A stretch of 29,545 nt of DNA from JARFQH01 sp041299015 (GTDB lineage Bacteria > Desulfobacterota > Desulfobacteria > Desulfobacterales > SG8-13). Shown in pieces: positions 8,199 through 16,138 of the stretch. The stretch lies in NCBI GenBank assembly GCA_041299015.1, contig JBFYWB010000059.1, forward strand, positions 1 to 29,545, in the 5' to 3' direction. Positions within the stretch are counted from its first letter, which is position 1. Every line of letters starts with the position of its first letter. The notes beneath the pieces were generated by a model. That model searched no databases and had not been told where the DNA came from. It was given only the letters and a program-made list of their open reading frames with translations. A program made the translations under genes and the position numbers.

Positions 8199-8486
8199 TC
8201 ATGAAGGCATGGCGCGCACCGCGGAAACCAGCGTCAACACGCCGGCGACCAGAAAAAAGGCACCGGCACCGATTTTTATATAGTGCGCAGGCACCAGGCG
8301 GCTAATGGTGCCGCCTAAAAATACGGCGATCGATGCACTGAGCACCAGGGCAACCGCAGATCCGATGAAAACCGAAAATTTGGGGTCACAGTTTGCGGAA
8401 AGACAAAAAGTGGCCAGTTGGGTCTTATCGCCGAGTTCAGCCAGAAACACCATGCCGAACGTCATTAACATGATTTTTAAGTCCAA
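8199..8486 (-). CDS. Half-size UPF0016/GDT1-family cation transporter
   Basis: Inner-membrane protein of 95 residues with three hydrophobic segments. The family signature ExGDKT is present at residues 17-22 (ELGDKT). Most GDT1/TMEM165 family members, linked to Mn2+/Ca2+ transport, have two such repeats; this is a single repeat, so it would have to work as a dimer. The start is TTG at 8486, supported by GGGAGGG seven bases upstream; an internal ATG at 8471 lacks such a site. It starts 19 bases after the transketolase stop, so it is probably cotranscribed with it. Substrate is inferred from the family only. Confidence 0.83.
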   Translation of the reverse strand: MDLKIMLMTFGMVFLAELGDKTQLATFCLSANCDPKFSVFIGSAVALVLSASIAVFLGGTISRLVPAHYIKIGAGAFFLVAGVLTLVSAVRAMPS

Positions 8487-8505
8487 TCGAAAACCCTCCC
8501 GATTT

Positions 8506-10524
8506 TCAGGTCATCAATAGTTTGGCTTTCTGAATGATGGTGTCAACGGTCATCCCGAATTTCTCCATCACCGCCGCACCGGGAGCCGACGTGCCGAAAG
8601 AGGCGATGCCGATCGACATGCCATCGCAGCCCACGTATCGTTCCCACCCGATGGGGTGTCCCGCTTCGACCGCGATGCGTCGCTTGACCTCTTGCGGCAA
8701 GACCCGCTCTTTGTAACTGGGCGGCATTTTTTCAAACAACTCCCAGCTGGGCATGCTGACCACTCGGGCGGCGATGTTCTCCGCCGCCAAGGCCTCTTGG
8801 GCGGCCAAAGCCAAATGAACTTCAGAGCCTGAGGCGATCAGAATGAGGTCGGGGTGTCCAGGAGCGTCGGAAAGGACGTAGGCCCCGTTTTTCAGACCGT
8901 TGGCCGGAGCGTAGCGCGCGCGGTCCAGAACGGGAAGTTTCTGTCGGCTGAGGACCAGCGCGACCGGTCCGGTCATGGTGATGGTCCGATGCCATGCCTC
9001 GGCCGTCTCTTCGGCATCGGCCGGCCGGATGACGGTCAGGCGGGGAATAATCCGCAGGGAAGCCAGGTGTTCGATCGGTTGGTGGGTCGGTCCGTCTTCA
9101 CCGACGGCCACACTGTCGTGGGTGAAAATGTAGATCACCGAAAGGTTCATCAGACTCGCCAGGCGTATGGCCGGTCGCATGTAGTCGGCGAAAACCAGAA
9201 AGGTTCCGCCATACGGCCGGACGCCGTTGTGCAGGAACATGCCGTTCAAGATGCCGCCCATGGCGTGCTCGCGCACTCCGAAGCGGATGTTGCGACCCGC
9301 GCCGGCATTTTTTTGAAATTCCGGCACCCCGTCGATAAAAGTTTTGTTCGATGGGGCCAGGTCGGCGGAGCCGCCGATAAGGGTCGGCAGGGATTCGGCG
9401 ACTGCGTTCAATACCCGACCGGATGCCGCCCGTGTGGCCAGCGGGCCGTCTGCGGGCGTAAAATGCGGCAAACCGGCATCCCAGCCGTCAGGAATAAAAC
9501 CGCTCATCGCGTTTACCCACCGGTCGGCCAGTTCGGGATAGGCCTTGGTATAGCTCTTGAATTTCTCCTGCCACTCGGCTTCGGCCTTCTGCCCCTTGAC
9601 GGTGCAGCCGCGGCATTTTTCGAGAACTTCGATCGGAACGCAGAACTCTTCATCCTTTGGGCATCCCAGGCATTCTTTGGTGAGGCAGACTTCCTCGGCA
9701 CCCAGGGGGGCGCCGTGAGCGTCGGCCGACCCCTGTTTGTTCGGGCTGCCGTAGGCGATATCGGTCCGCAAGACGATCAGGGAAGGTTGGGCGGTTTCGG
9801 CCCTGGCTTCCCGCAACGCTGCTTCAATGGCCGCAAGGTCATTGCCGTCGCTGACGGTGAGCACCTGCCAGTGATACGCCTTGAAGCGCCGGGCGACGTC
9901 TTCGGTGAACGTGATCGCCGTGCTGCCCTCGATGGATATGCGGTTGTCGTCGTAAATGCAGATCAACCTGGAAAGCCCGAGGTGGCCCGCAAGGGAGGCC
10001 GCCTCAGAGGTGATGCCCTCCATCATGTCCCCGTCACCGCACATCACATAAATATGATGGTCGACGATATCGGCATTCTTGCGGTTGAAAACGGCAGCCA
10101 GGTGACGTTCGGCGACCGCCATGCCGACTGCATTTGCGAATCCCTGGCCCAGCGGGCCGGTGGTCGTTTCGACGCCGGGCGTCAGCCCGAATTCCGGATG
10201 GCCGGGGGTCTTGCTGCCCATCTGGCGGAAAGTTTTTATATCGGCGAGGGTCAGGCCGTATCCGGTCAAATAGAGCAGGCTGTAGAGGAGCATCGAGGCA
10301 TGGCCGCCGGAAAGGACGAAGCGATCTCTGTCCAGCCAGGCCGGGTTTTTGGGATTGTGTTTCATGATGCGGGTGAACAGCACATAGGCGGCCGGGGCGA
10401 GTCCCATCGCAGCGCCGGGGTGTCCCGAATTGGCCTTCTGGATCGCATCGATCGCGAGGGTCCGTACGGTGTTGACGCACAACGTGTCGATGTCGACCCG
10501 GCGCGTTTTCAGAGCTTCGTCCAT
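8506..10524 (-). CDS. tkt: Transketolase with a six-cysteine insert-like segment
   Basis: Thiamine-diphosphate enzyme of the non-oxidative pentose phosphate pathway, moving two-carbon units between sugar phosphates. It is full length (672 residues). Visible features are SGHPG (H35), GGHAS (H75), the TPP motif GDGDMMEG (163-170), the pyrimidine domain with GVREHAMGG, and THDSVAVGEDGPTHQP. The ATG at 10524 is preferred because AGGAGG lies 11 bases upstream; an earlier in-frame ATG at 10578 has no site. The odd part is residues 280-307, where six cysteines (280, 285, 288, 295, 304, 307) occupy positions usually held by residues such as Arg, Asn, Trp or aromatic ones. The pattern CX4CX2CX6CX8CX2C suggests metal binding or redox control, which is an inference. 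Confidence 0.93.
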   Translation of the reverse strand: MDEALKTRRVDIDTLCVNTVRTLAIDAIQKANSGHPGAAMGLAPAAYVLFTRIMKHNPKNPAWLDRDRFVLSGGHASMLLYSLLYLTGYGLTLADIKTFRQMGSKTPGHPEFGLTPGVETTTGPLGQGFANAVGMAVAERHLAAVFNRKNADIVDHHIYVMCGDGDMMEGITSEAASLAGHLGLSRLICIYDDNRISIEGSTAITFTEDVARRFKAYHWQVLTVSDGNDLAAIEAALREARAETAQPSLIVLRTDIAYGSPNKQGSADAHGAPLGAEEVCLTKECLGCPKDEEFCVPIEVLEKCRGCTVKGQKAEAEWQEKFKSYTKAYPELADRWVNAMSGFIPDGWDAGLPHFTPADGPLATRAASGRVLNAVAESLPTLIGGSADLAPSNKTFIDGVPEFQKNAGAGRNIRFGVREHAMGGILNGMFLHNGVRPYGGTFLVFADYMRPAIRLASLMNLSVIYIFTHDSVAVGEDGPTHQPIEHLASLRIIPRLTVIRPADAEETAEAWHRTITMTGPVALVLSRQKLPVLDRARYAPANGLKNGAYVLSDAPGHPDLILIASGSEVHLALAAQEALAAENIAARVVSMPSWELFEKMPPSYKERVLPQEVKRRIAVEAGHPIGWERYVGCDGMSIGIASFGTSAPGAAVMEKFGMTVDTIIQKAKLLMT

Positions 10525-10778
10525 TTTTGAAATTCCCTCCTTGAGTGGCAAATCTTCGTCGCGGTTTTTAGCATCCATCCACCGCTCAAGGCAAGCGAAT
10601 TAACTACCCATATAACGGCCGGCCATCTTTTTCGGCATCGCGGCGCCGATTGCGACTGAGGCGTTACGGGCCTGCGGCATGAATTGGCTTGGGGGGCTCA
10701 CGGAAAATGGCTTATTTGGGGTCCCAGACCATCGCGGGATTTTCTGAAATGGGCTCGGGGACACGAATCAAAGATTTA

Positions 10779-11648
10779 CTACAGCGCCCGTAGGTATTCC
10801 GGCTTCAACCGTATTTTGCCGGCCAGGGCGTCATCGATCAGTTTCAGCGTGGCTTCGCGGTCCCGCGGCAGTCTGGCCCTGATCGGAAGGTAGTTGGATG
10901 CATGATTGGCGTGGAAAAGTCCGCGACTCAGGTGGGTGTGATCGACCATGGTCCGCAGCTCCTGCAACATGTCGACCGGTTCGAGCATGTCGAAACGGCC
11001 GGCTTCGAAATCGAGGCACAACGGCGTACCGGGTATCAGCATAAGGCTGAGGGCACCGACGTATTCCGGATCGATGGCCGTCAGGACCCGGCCGGTTTCA
11101 CGGGCGTGGATCGCGGAGCGCTCACGGCCGGCGATACCGAGCAGGACCGTGATGGACAGCTTTAAACCGGCGATCCGCGCTTTGCGGCCCATATCGATCA
11201 TCTGGGTGGAGGTGGCGCCCTTCTTGATGTTTTTCAGGGTGACATCGTCTCCGGTTTCGAGGCCCATGTAGGCGATTCCAAGGCCATGCGCCTTGAGTTC
11301 CTCCAACTCGGCGGTGCTCTTCAACCCCAGACTTTTGGCATTTGCATAAAGCCCCACCCGCGTTACCCAGGGGAGCTTTTTCTCGATTGCCTTCAGGATG
11401 CCGAGAAGCCGATGGTGCGGAATGATCAAGGCATCGCCGTCACAGAGGAAAACACGCCGCTGCTGACGGCAGTACTGCGATGCGAAGGCGATATCGTCCA
11501 TGATGATATCGTCGGTCTTGATCCGGAACCGCTCGCCGCGGTATGTTCCGCAAAAGGTACACTTGTTGCGCGAGCAACCGACCGTGACCTGTAAAAGAAT
11601 GCTGTTGGCTTCACTCGGCGGTCGGATAATGTTGCCTTCGTAGTGCAT
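10779..11648 (-). CDS. Radical SAM protein of unknown substrate
   Basis: Protein of 289 residues with a CX4CX2C cluster motif near the N-terminus (VTVGCSRNKCTFCG), spaced one residue wider than canonical CX3CX2C but seen in a B12-independent COG1032-type branch. Downstream are the SAM-binding elements GLYANAKSLG and YMGLETGDD. The ATG at 11648 is chosen since AAGGAG lies eight bases upstream; a TTG at 11666 overlaps that site. The specific reaction is unknown. It is a single gene, separated by about 250 bases from tkt, and nothing in the neighbourhood suggests a substrate. Confidence 0.85.
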   Translation of the reverse strand: MHYEGNIIRPPSEANSILLQVTVGCSRNKCTFCGTYRGERFRIKTDDIIMDDIAFASQYCRQQRRVFLCDGDALIIPHHRLLGILKAIEKKLPWVTRVGLYANAKSLGLKSTAELEELKAHGLGIAYMGLETGDDVTLKNIKKGATSTQMIDMGRKARIAGLKLSITVLLGIAGRERSAIHARETGRVLTAIDPEYVGALSLMLIPGTPLCLDFEAGRFDMLEPVDMLQELRTMVDHTHLSRGLFHANHASNYLPIRARLPRDREATLKLIDDALAGKIRLKPEYLRAL

Positions 11649-12015
11649 CGGCACGACTCCTTTCAAGAGTTTTCAGAGGAACTTAATGGCTTTTTCAAAT
11701 TTTTCAACCGCCGGGCGTTTAATTTCTTTTGACTTGTATGCCGTTCAATTTTTATGATTACGGTGTTGAGTTCAAAAGTCCTAAGTGTTACACAACCCGA
11801 TGTTGCAAAAATGCCCTTTAGCGCATGTTCGGATTAAAGAACCGAAATCGCTCGGGCGGCATACCCGAACATACCGCCACGTCATGTCTTGATTTCCGTG
11901 AAGCTGCTGAAATCGCCTCATCGCGTGGCTGGAAAGCGACGATTGCTTTTCCGTCATGCGGGTATGGTTCAATGGTGATTCATCACTGACCAGGATCGAA
12001 TCCGGAGATAGACCT
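11649..12015. other. Intergenic region with a strong plus-strand promoter
   Basis: Apart from the promoter at 11729-11758, no gene or repeat is evident. The distance from that promoter to the next start codon is about 250 bases, an unusually long leader. No known riboswitch was recognised in it. Confidence 0.45.
11729..11758 (+). promoter_or_regulatory. Sigma-70 promoter upstream of the zinc-ribbon repeat gene
   Basis: TTGACT, an 18-base spacer, then TATGAT: five of six matches at both boxes. It drives the plus strand toward 12016. Confidence 0.55.
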
Positions 12016-12432
12016 ATGAGTACAGAAAAACCGGGATTGTCTGAAGAAGACGCGGTGCCCGAGGACAGCAACTGGGATCGGCGCATCCTTTGCAGCGACG
12101 GTAACTGCATCGGAGTGATCGGTCCGGACGGGCGTTGCAAGGAGTGCGGAAGGCCGTATGAAGGCGAGTTCCCGAAACACCTATCGCCTGATTCGGAGGC
12201 GTTGGCCTCGCCACCGCCGGCCGATCAACCCGAAGAAGAATCCGCGCCAAAGGAGGCGGACTCGGCGCCAGCCGATGATGTCGCCGAAAATGCTTCCGCT
12301 GATGATGCCGCCGAAGACAGCGACTGGGATCGGCGCGTCCTTTGCGGCGACGGCAACTGCATCGGAGTGATCGGTACGGATGGACGCTGCAACGAGTGCG
12401 GAAAACCATACGACCCGAGTGCCGCGGATTAG
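12016..12432 (+). CDS. Tandem mini zinc-ribbon protein of unknown function
   Basis: A 138-residue acidic protein made of two near-identical modules joined by an Ala/Pro/Glu/Asp-rich linker. Each module reads W-D-R-R-x-L-C, then C-I-G-V-I-G-x-D-G-R-C-x-E-C-G. The cysteines are C26, C31, C41, C44 and C110, C115, C125, C128, so each could bind one zinc. There is no signal peptide or membrane segment. The ATG at 12016 has GGAG seven bases upstream; an earlier in-frame ATG at 11956 would add 20 residues without a good site. Low-complexity linker and duplicated ribbons suggest a binding adaptor, but I do not recognise a characterised family. Confidence 0.75.
   Translation: MSTEKPGLSEEDAVPEDSNWDRRILCSDGNCIGVIGPDGRCKECGRPYEGEFPKHLSPDSEALASPPPADQPEEESAPKEADSAPADDVAENASADDAAEDSDWDRRVLCGDGNCIGVIGTDGRCNECGKPYDPSAAD
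12071..12403 (+). repeat. 81-bp direct repeat within the zinc-ribbon gene
   Basis: Bases 12071-12151 and 12323-12403 differ at 8 of 81 positions by my reading. The copies are 252 bases apart (84 codons), so the reading frame is kept. The high DNA identity points to a recent internal duplication or gene conversion. Confidence 0.8.
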
Positions 12433-12497
12433 AGCGTCTGTGACCCTCAGAGGCCGGTTAATTGGCGCGTCCGATTTTGGGGCCGGGAATGGAAATG

Positions 12498-12538
12498 AAA
12501 AAGGCAGCGCATCCCCTCGCATTGGGAAGTGACTGCCT
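12498..12538 (-). terminator. Intrinsic terminator of the HU gene
   Basis: Read on the minus strand, AGGCAG and CTGCCT pair around an inner TTCCC/GGGGA stem and are followed by TTTTT. It lies about 30 bases after the HU stop codon. Confidence 0.6.
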
Positions 12539-12569
12539 CTGTTTGTCGGCGCCGCCAGTGATCGCCTCT

Positions 12570-12842
12570 TTAAACGGCCTCTCTCAGTTTCTTTCCGGCC
12601 TTGAATTTGACGACATTGCGGGCTTTGATCTTGAGCATTTCGCCTGTTTGCGGATTGCGGCCTTTTCGGGCTTTGCGCCGTGATTTCTGGAAGGTGCCGA
12701 AGCCAACCAAGGTCACCTTCCCTTCTTTCTTCTTCAACGTTTTGGTGACGCCGTCCACGAACGAATCGAGCGCCTTGCCCGCCGCCACCTTGGAAATGTC
12801 GGCTTCCTTTGCCATTTTTTCGATCAGTTCTGCCTTTGTCAT
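12570..12842 (-). CDS. hup: HU-family histone-like DNA-binding protein
   Basis: Nucleoid protein of 90 residues, the usual family length, acting as a dimer that bends DNA. The N-terminal helices (MTKAELIEKMAKEADISKV) and the DNA-contacting arm with GFGTF and RKARKGRNPQTGE are clear. The C-terminus KARNVVKFKAGKKL is typical. A purine-rich GAAGGGGG lies shortly before the ATG. The gene has its own promoter, a 5' leader hairpin and a terminator, so it is monocistronic. HU rather than IHF is favoured by length and sequence. Confidence 0.95.
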   Translation of the reverse strand: MTKAELIEKMAKEADISKVAAGKALDSFVDGVTKTLKKKEGKVTLVGFGTFQKSRRKARKGRNPQTGEMLKIKARNVVKFKAGKKLREAV

Positions 12843-12864
12843 CTGTTGCCCCCTTCTTGGTTTC

Positions 12865-12885
12865 AGGTTTATGGCCTATAAACCT
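12865..12885 (-). repeat. Hairpin in the HU 5' leader
   Basis: Perfect 8-base arms AGGTTTAT and ATAAACCT around GGCCT. It lies only a few bases after the predicted start of transcription, so it could form a 5' stem-loop stabilising the messenger or serve as an operator. Confidence 0.55.
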
Positions 12886-12897
12886 AATGTTTCAAGG

Positions 12898-12926
12898 AAT
12901 TTACTATAGCTTAAAAGCAAAGTCAA
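12898..12926 (-). promoter_or_regulatory. Sigma-70 promoter of the HU gene
   Basis: On the minus strand, TTGACT (12926-12921), a 17-base spacer and TAAATT (12903-12898). Transcription would start near 12891. Confidence 0.55.
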
Positions 12927-13256
12927 CATCTAAAAGCCTTTAAAATAAGGTTCTATGAAAAGAATTGGCCGGAAATGGGCCGTATTCCAAGCAATAGGGG
13001 CAAACCGATCGATCTGATGGAGGCGATACGGGGCCCGGAATTTACCTTGCCATTAAGATATTCGGCAACCAGAACACCGAGCGGTCATTTGGGGATTGGT
13101 AACCGGTGCGTGTCTCTATCGAAGACAGAGATGGACACCGATGTCGAAGAATGGCGCTGACGGAGAAGACTTTCGAGGGCCACACGGACTGTAGAACTGA
13201 GGCGTGCCGAGCGTTTGCGGCAGATGCTGTTGGGTGAATGGTGACGGCCGAAGTCC
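12927..13256. other. Intergenic stretch without a recognisable gene
   Basis: This lies between the HU promoter and the end of the histidine kinase gene. A 61-codon open frame (12975-13160 plus) has no recognisable motif or ribosome-binding site. No terminator with a clear U-run was found for the kinase gene. Confidence 0.4.
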
Positions 13257-15173
13257 TCAGGCGGCGCTTGGAACCCGGTGGGGCAGCCGAATAGAAAAGG
13301 TTGTTCCCACACCCGGCAGGGAGTCGACGGTGATACGGCCGCCATGTCTCTGGACGGTCTTGTTGGCGATAAACAGCCCCAGACCGGTTCCCTTGCTGCC
13401 CTTGGTGGTGAAGAACATGGTGAACATGTTCTTCATCTGGTTCTCATTCATTCCGCTGCCGTTGTCGATGACGTCAAAGTGAATCTCGTTGTCTTTGCGG
13501 CTGACCCGGAAGGTGATCCGGTAGGATTTGGCGGATCGGTCCTCGATGCAGGCCTCCATGGCGTTTTCGAGGATATTGATCAGGGTGGAACGCACAAGGT
13601 CCGGATCGATTTCAATTTCGCCGAGGTCGGTTTCAAATTCACACTGAAAGGTGATATTGGCTCCGCGGATCCGCTGGTCCACGTTGGCCGCGACGTCGGC
13701 GGCGAATTGCTCGACGTTTGTCTGCCGGATCTCCAGTTTTCTTTCCTTCGTATAAAAAAGGATATTCTGGACCTGCTTGCGGACGCGCTCGACCATCAGC
13801 TTGACTACCTCCAGTCCTTCTTCGATCCGGCCGGGCTGGTCGCGGTAAAAACCGGTATCGATCAGGTAGAGACCGGCATCCAATCCGGTGAGGCAGCCTT
13901 TCAAATCATGGGAGATCGTACCGATCATCATGCCGAGGGATGACAGATTGTCCTTCAGCTGCCTCAGGCGAGTGACATCGGTGAAGGTGATCAGCACCTG
14001 GATAAGCTTACCTGCCAAGGTCTTTATCGGTGCCGTGCCGGCCATCATGTTATACTGCTGGCCATTGCGATCGGTCAGGACCAGTTCGCCCTGGTGCGGC
14101 AGTCCATCCTTGAGCGTCTGGGCGATGGGGTCTCTGAAGGCTGGGAATTTGCCGGGTCTGAGGACATCGAAGAAATTCCGGCCGACCGGCCGGCCGAAAT
14201 CTTCCTTGAAGCGCCGGTTGATGGCCGTGATCCGCAGGCGACGATCTACCGCGGCGATTTGAATCGGGACCGAATCAAAGAGCTGCTGGTATCGTTGCTG
14301 GGTCGTACGGACCTCTTCCGCTATACGCTCGATCTCTTTGCTACCGGCGAAAATTTCCAGCACGAGAACCACATCACCGTCATCGCTGAAAATCGGGGCC
14401 GTATGAACGATCACCGGTACCTTGGCCCCGCTTTTATAGCGCACCAGGGCCCGTGTTTCCATGATATCCTCGTTCCGCAAGGTGCGCGCCACCGGGCAGT
14501 TGTCGCGGGTGGCCCGTTTACCGCTGTATATTTCCCAGCTGTTGCCGTGGATGCGGTATCCGAGATTGCGGATGTAGGTGGGGTTGGCCGCCAGAACCTT
14601 GCAGTCCGGACTGTGGATCGAAACGAAATAGGGCAACTCGTTGAAGTACTTCACTCCGCCGTGAACGTCGTTGGCCACTTGGGCGATGAAAGCCGACATC
14701 CGATCCACGATTTGGCGGATGGCGAGGAACCGCTCGGTAGCGACCATTTCGGCGGCTTTTTTTTCGGACAACGCCGCCAGATTGTCCATCGTCTGCATGA
14801 GTCGGGTTTGAAGGGCAAGGACATTTTCGGCGCGCCGGAGGGACATCTCGATGTCAGCTGGTTGAACCGGCCGCAGGAGAAAGTCCGCTGTCGAGGTTTT
14901 CAGCGCCCCCATTGCCTGATCCAGTTTCTGCGCGGCGCACAGGACGATGATCTGCATGGTTGGGTTTTCGGAAATAATGCTGGCGATCAGCTCCTGACCA
15001 CCGGGCATATCGAAGTCCACAAGGGCAAACGAGGGCCTAAGGTCCCTGAAGCGGCCCATGCCTTCCAACGCGCTGTCCGCGCCAACCGGCTCGTACCGTC
15101 CTTTCCGAAGCCCGGCACAAATCAAATCCCGCGACTGGCGATCATCGCTTACAATTAAAAAGGGTGTGTCCAT
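13257..15173 (-). CDS. Receiver-PAS-PAS hybrid sensor histidine kinase, cytoplasmic
   Basis: A 638-residue signalling kinase without membrane segments. Order: receiver domain (1-120, acidic residues D10/D11 and phospho-acceptor D53 in VDFDMP), coiled coil (about 120-150), a PAS-like domain (about 175-280), a second PAS (about 293-405), then the kinase core. The phospho-histidine is H422 (TISHDLKG) and the ATP-binding domain shows N537 (ILENAMEA), DNGSGM and GTGLGL. In the receiver, the conserved Lys of the usual K-P pair is Arg (R101 in LLRPV), which may alter phosphorylation chemistry. No response regulator is adjacent, so it is an orphan. C191 and C226 in the first PAS region could sense redox, which is conjecture. 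Confidence 0.9.
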   Translation of the reverse strand: MDTPFLIVSDDRQSRDLICAGLRKGRYEPVGADSALEGMGRFRDLRPSFALVDFDMPGGQELIASIISENPTMQIIVLCAAQKLDQAMGALKTSTADFLLRPVQPADIEMSLRRAENVLALQTRLMQTMDNLAALSEKKAAEMVATERFLAIRQIVDRMSAFIAQVANDVHGGVKYFNELPYFVSIHSPDCKVLAANPTYIRNLGYRIHGNSWEIYSGKRATRDNCPVARTLRNEDIMETRALVRYKSGAKVPVIVHTAPIFSDDGDVVLVLEIFAGSKEIERIAEEVRTTQQRYQQLFDSVPIQIAAVDRRLRITAINRRFKEDFGRPVGRNFFDVLRPGKFPAFRDPIAQTLKDGLPHQGELVLTDRNGQQYNMMAGTAPIKTLAGKLIQVLITFTDVTRLRQLKDNLSSLGMMIGTISHDLKGCLTGLDAGLYLIDTGFYRDQPGRIEEGLEVVKLMVERVRKQVQNILFYTKERKLEIRQTNVEQFAADVAANVDQRIRGANITFQCEFETDLGEIEIDPDLVRSTLINILENAMEACIEDRSAKSYRITFRVSRKDNEIHFDVIDNGSGMNENQMKNMFTMFFTTKGSKGTGLGLFIANKTVQRHGGRITVDSLPGVGTTFSIRLPHRVPSAA

Positions 15174-15346
15174 TTTCTTTTCATCCGACCGTCGATTCGG
15201 CTAATAAAAATTCGGCTTCATATCATCATTAAGCCCCGCTTTTCAATCCATATGTTCGCGGTTTATTTTCTTCGTCAAATCGGTGCAGCCAAGGCAATCC
15301 ATAGAAAATTTCTATTTATAAAATTTTATCAATTAATATTATCAAA

Positions 15347-15375
15347 TTGACATCGCCGATAGAACCCAATAATTA
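15347..15375 (+). promoter_or_regulatory. Candidate promoter upstream of the ybaK-selD group
   Basis: A perfect TTGACA, a 17-base spacer and a poor -10 (TAATTA). The AT-rich DNA just upstream could act as an UP-type element. Confidence 0.35.
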
Positions 15376-15549
15376 AATTTGGCTAACCTGTTTCAATTTT
15401 CAAGCGCTGTAACGGGACTGCAGGCATGGGCCGGGGGCATGTCGGTCTCTGTTTGGCATTGCGGTTCCAAAATCGTCGAAAACAGGGGCGTTACAACCGA
15501 TGAGGCCGGCGACAAGAAGCTGGATGCGAAGGTGGCGCTAAAATGATCC

Positions 15550-15568
15550 TTGTCCGTTTTGCGGACAA
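15550..15568 (+). repeat. Inverted repeat TTGTCCG-N5-CGGACAA
   Basis: Perfect 7-base arms around TTTTG, about 60 bases before the ybaK-like start. It could be an operator or a leader hairpin; no U-run follows. Confidence 0.5.
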
Positions 15569-15630
15569 ATGCATGTGGATCGGGCCGCCGATCGGCCGTG
15601 TCCCTTTGAAGGGGCGATGTGAGGGAGTCC

Positions 15631-16092
15631 ATGTCCACTCGGGCCATACAGCACCTCAAACGGCAGGATGTTTCCTTCGAGGTGGTCAAATATGAGCATG
15701 AAGAAAAAGGGGCCGAGTTCGCGGCGCGCGCCACCGGCTTTCCGCTCGACCGGACTGTCAAGACCCTGGTCGTCGACCTCGGGGTGATGAACTACTGCCT
15801 TGCGCTGCTGCCCGGAGACCGGCAGCTGGATTTGAAGCAGCTGGCCCAGGTGTTTGCGGTCAAGCGGGTCGCCATGGCCGATACCGCCACGGCCGAGCGG
15901 TTGACCGGATACCTGGTCGGCGGCATCAGCCCATTTAGCACGAAACAGCCACTGCCGGCCGTTATGGAAAAGCGGATTATAGATTACGCAGAAGTGCTCA
16001 TCAACGCCGGTCAACGGGGCGTGATGCTGAAGATGGTACCGAAAGACATCGTCGAGGCGCTTGGATGTCGGTTGGAATCGATTGCGCGTTAA
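15631..16092 (+). CDS. YbaK/EbsC-family aminoacyl-tRNA deacylase
   Basis: Free-standing editing domain of 153 residues. Characterised members hydrolyse mischarged Cys-tRNA(Pro) or similar species in the cytoplasm. The family pattern is clear: TRAIQHLKRQDVSFEVVKYEH at the N-terminus, the conserved Lys in RTVKTLVVD, and GYLVGGISPF near residue 95. The ATG at 15631 fits the usual N-terminus, but its GGGAG is only three bases away. A GTG at 15619, four bases from AGGGG, would add four residues, so the start is uncertain. It lies 46 bases before selD and is probably cotranscribed with it. Confidence 0.88.
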   Translation: MSTRAIQHLKRQDVSFEVVKYEHEEKGAEFAARATGFPLDRTVKTLVVDLGVMNYCLALLPGDRQLDLKQLAQVFAVKRVAMADTATAERLTGYLVGGISPFSTKQPLPAVMEKRIIDYAEVLINAGQRGVMLKMVPKDIVEALGCRLESIAR

Positions 16093-16138
16093 CTCGTTTG
16101 AGTTCACAAAATAAGCAACAGCTACCGGAGATTTTGAC

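Larger units (their letters stand above)
15174..15630. other. Divergent intergenic region between the kinase and ybaK-like genes
   Basis: About 450 bases with a strongly AT-rich core (15290-15380). It contains a candidate plus-strand promoter (15347-15375) and a perfect inverted repeat (15550-15568). No coding frame is convincing. Confidence 0.45.

Noticed and set aside
8854..10530. 558-codon open frame on the plus strand opposite transketolase
   Set aside because: It is antisense to a full-length, motif-complete tkt and its product is Gly/Arg-rich with no recognisable domain; such frames are common opposite GC-rich genes.
14094..15158. 354-codon open frame on the plus strand opposite the histidine kinase
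   Set aside because: It shadows the kinase receiver and PAS regions and shows no domain of its own.
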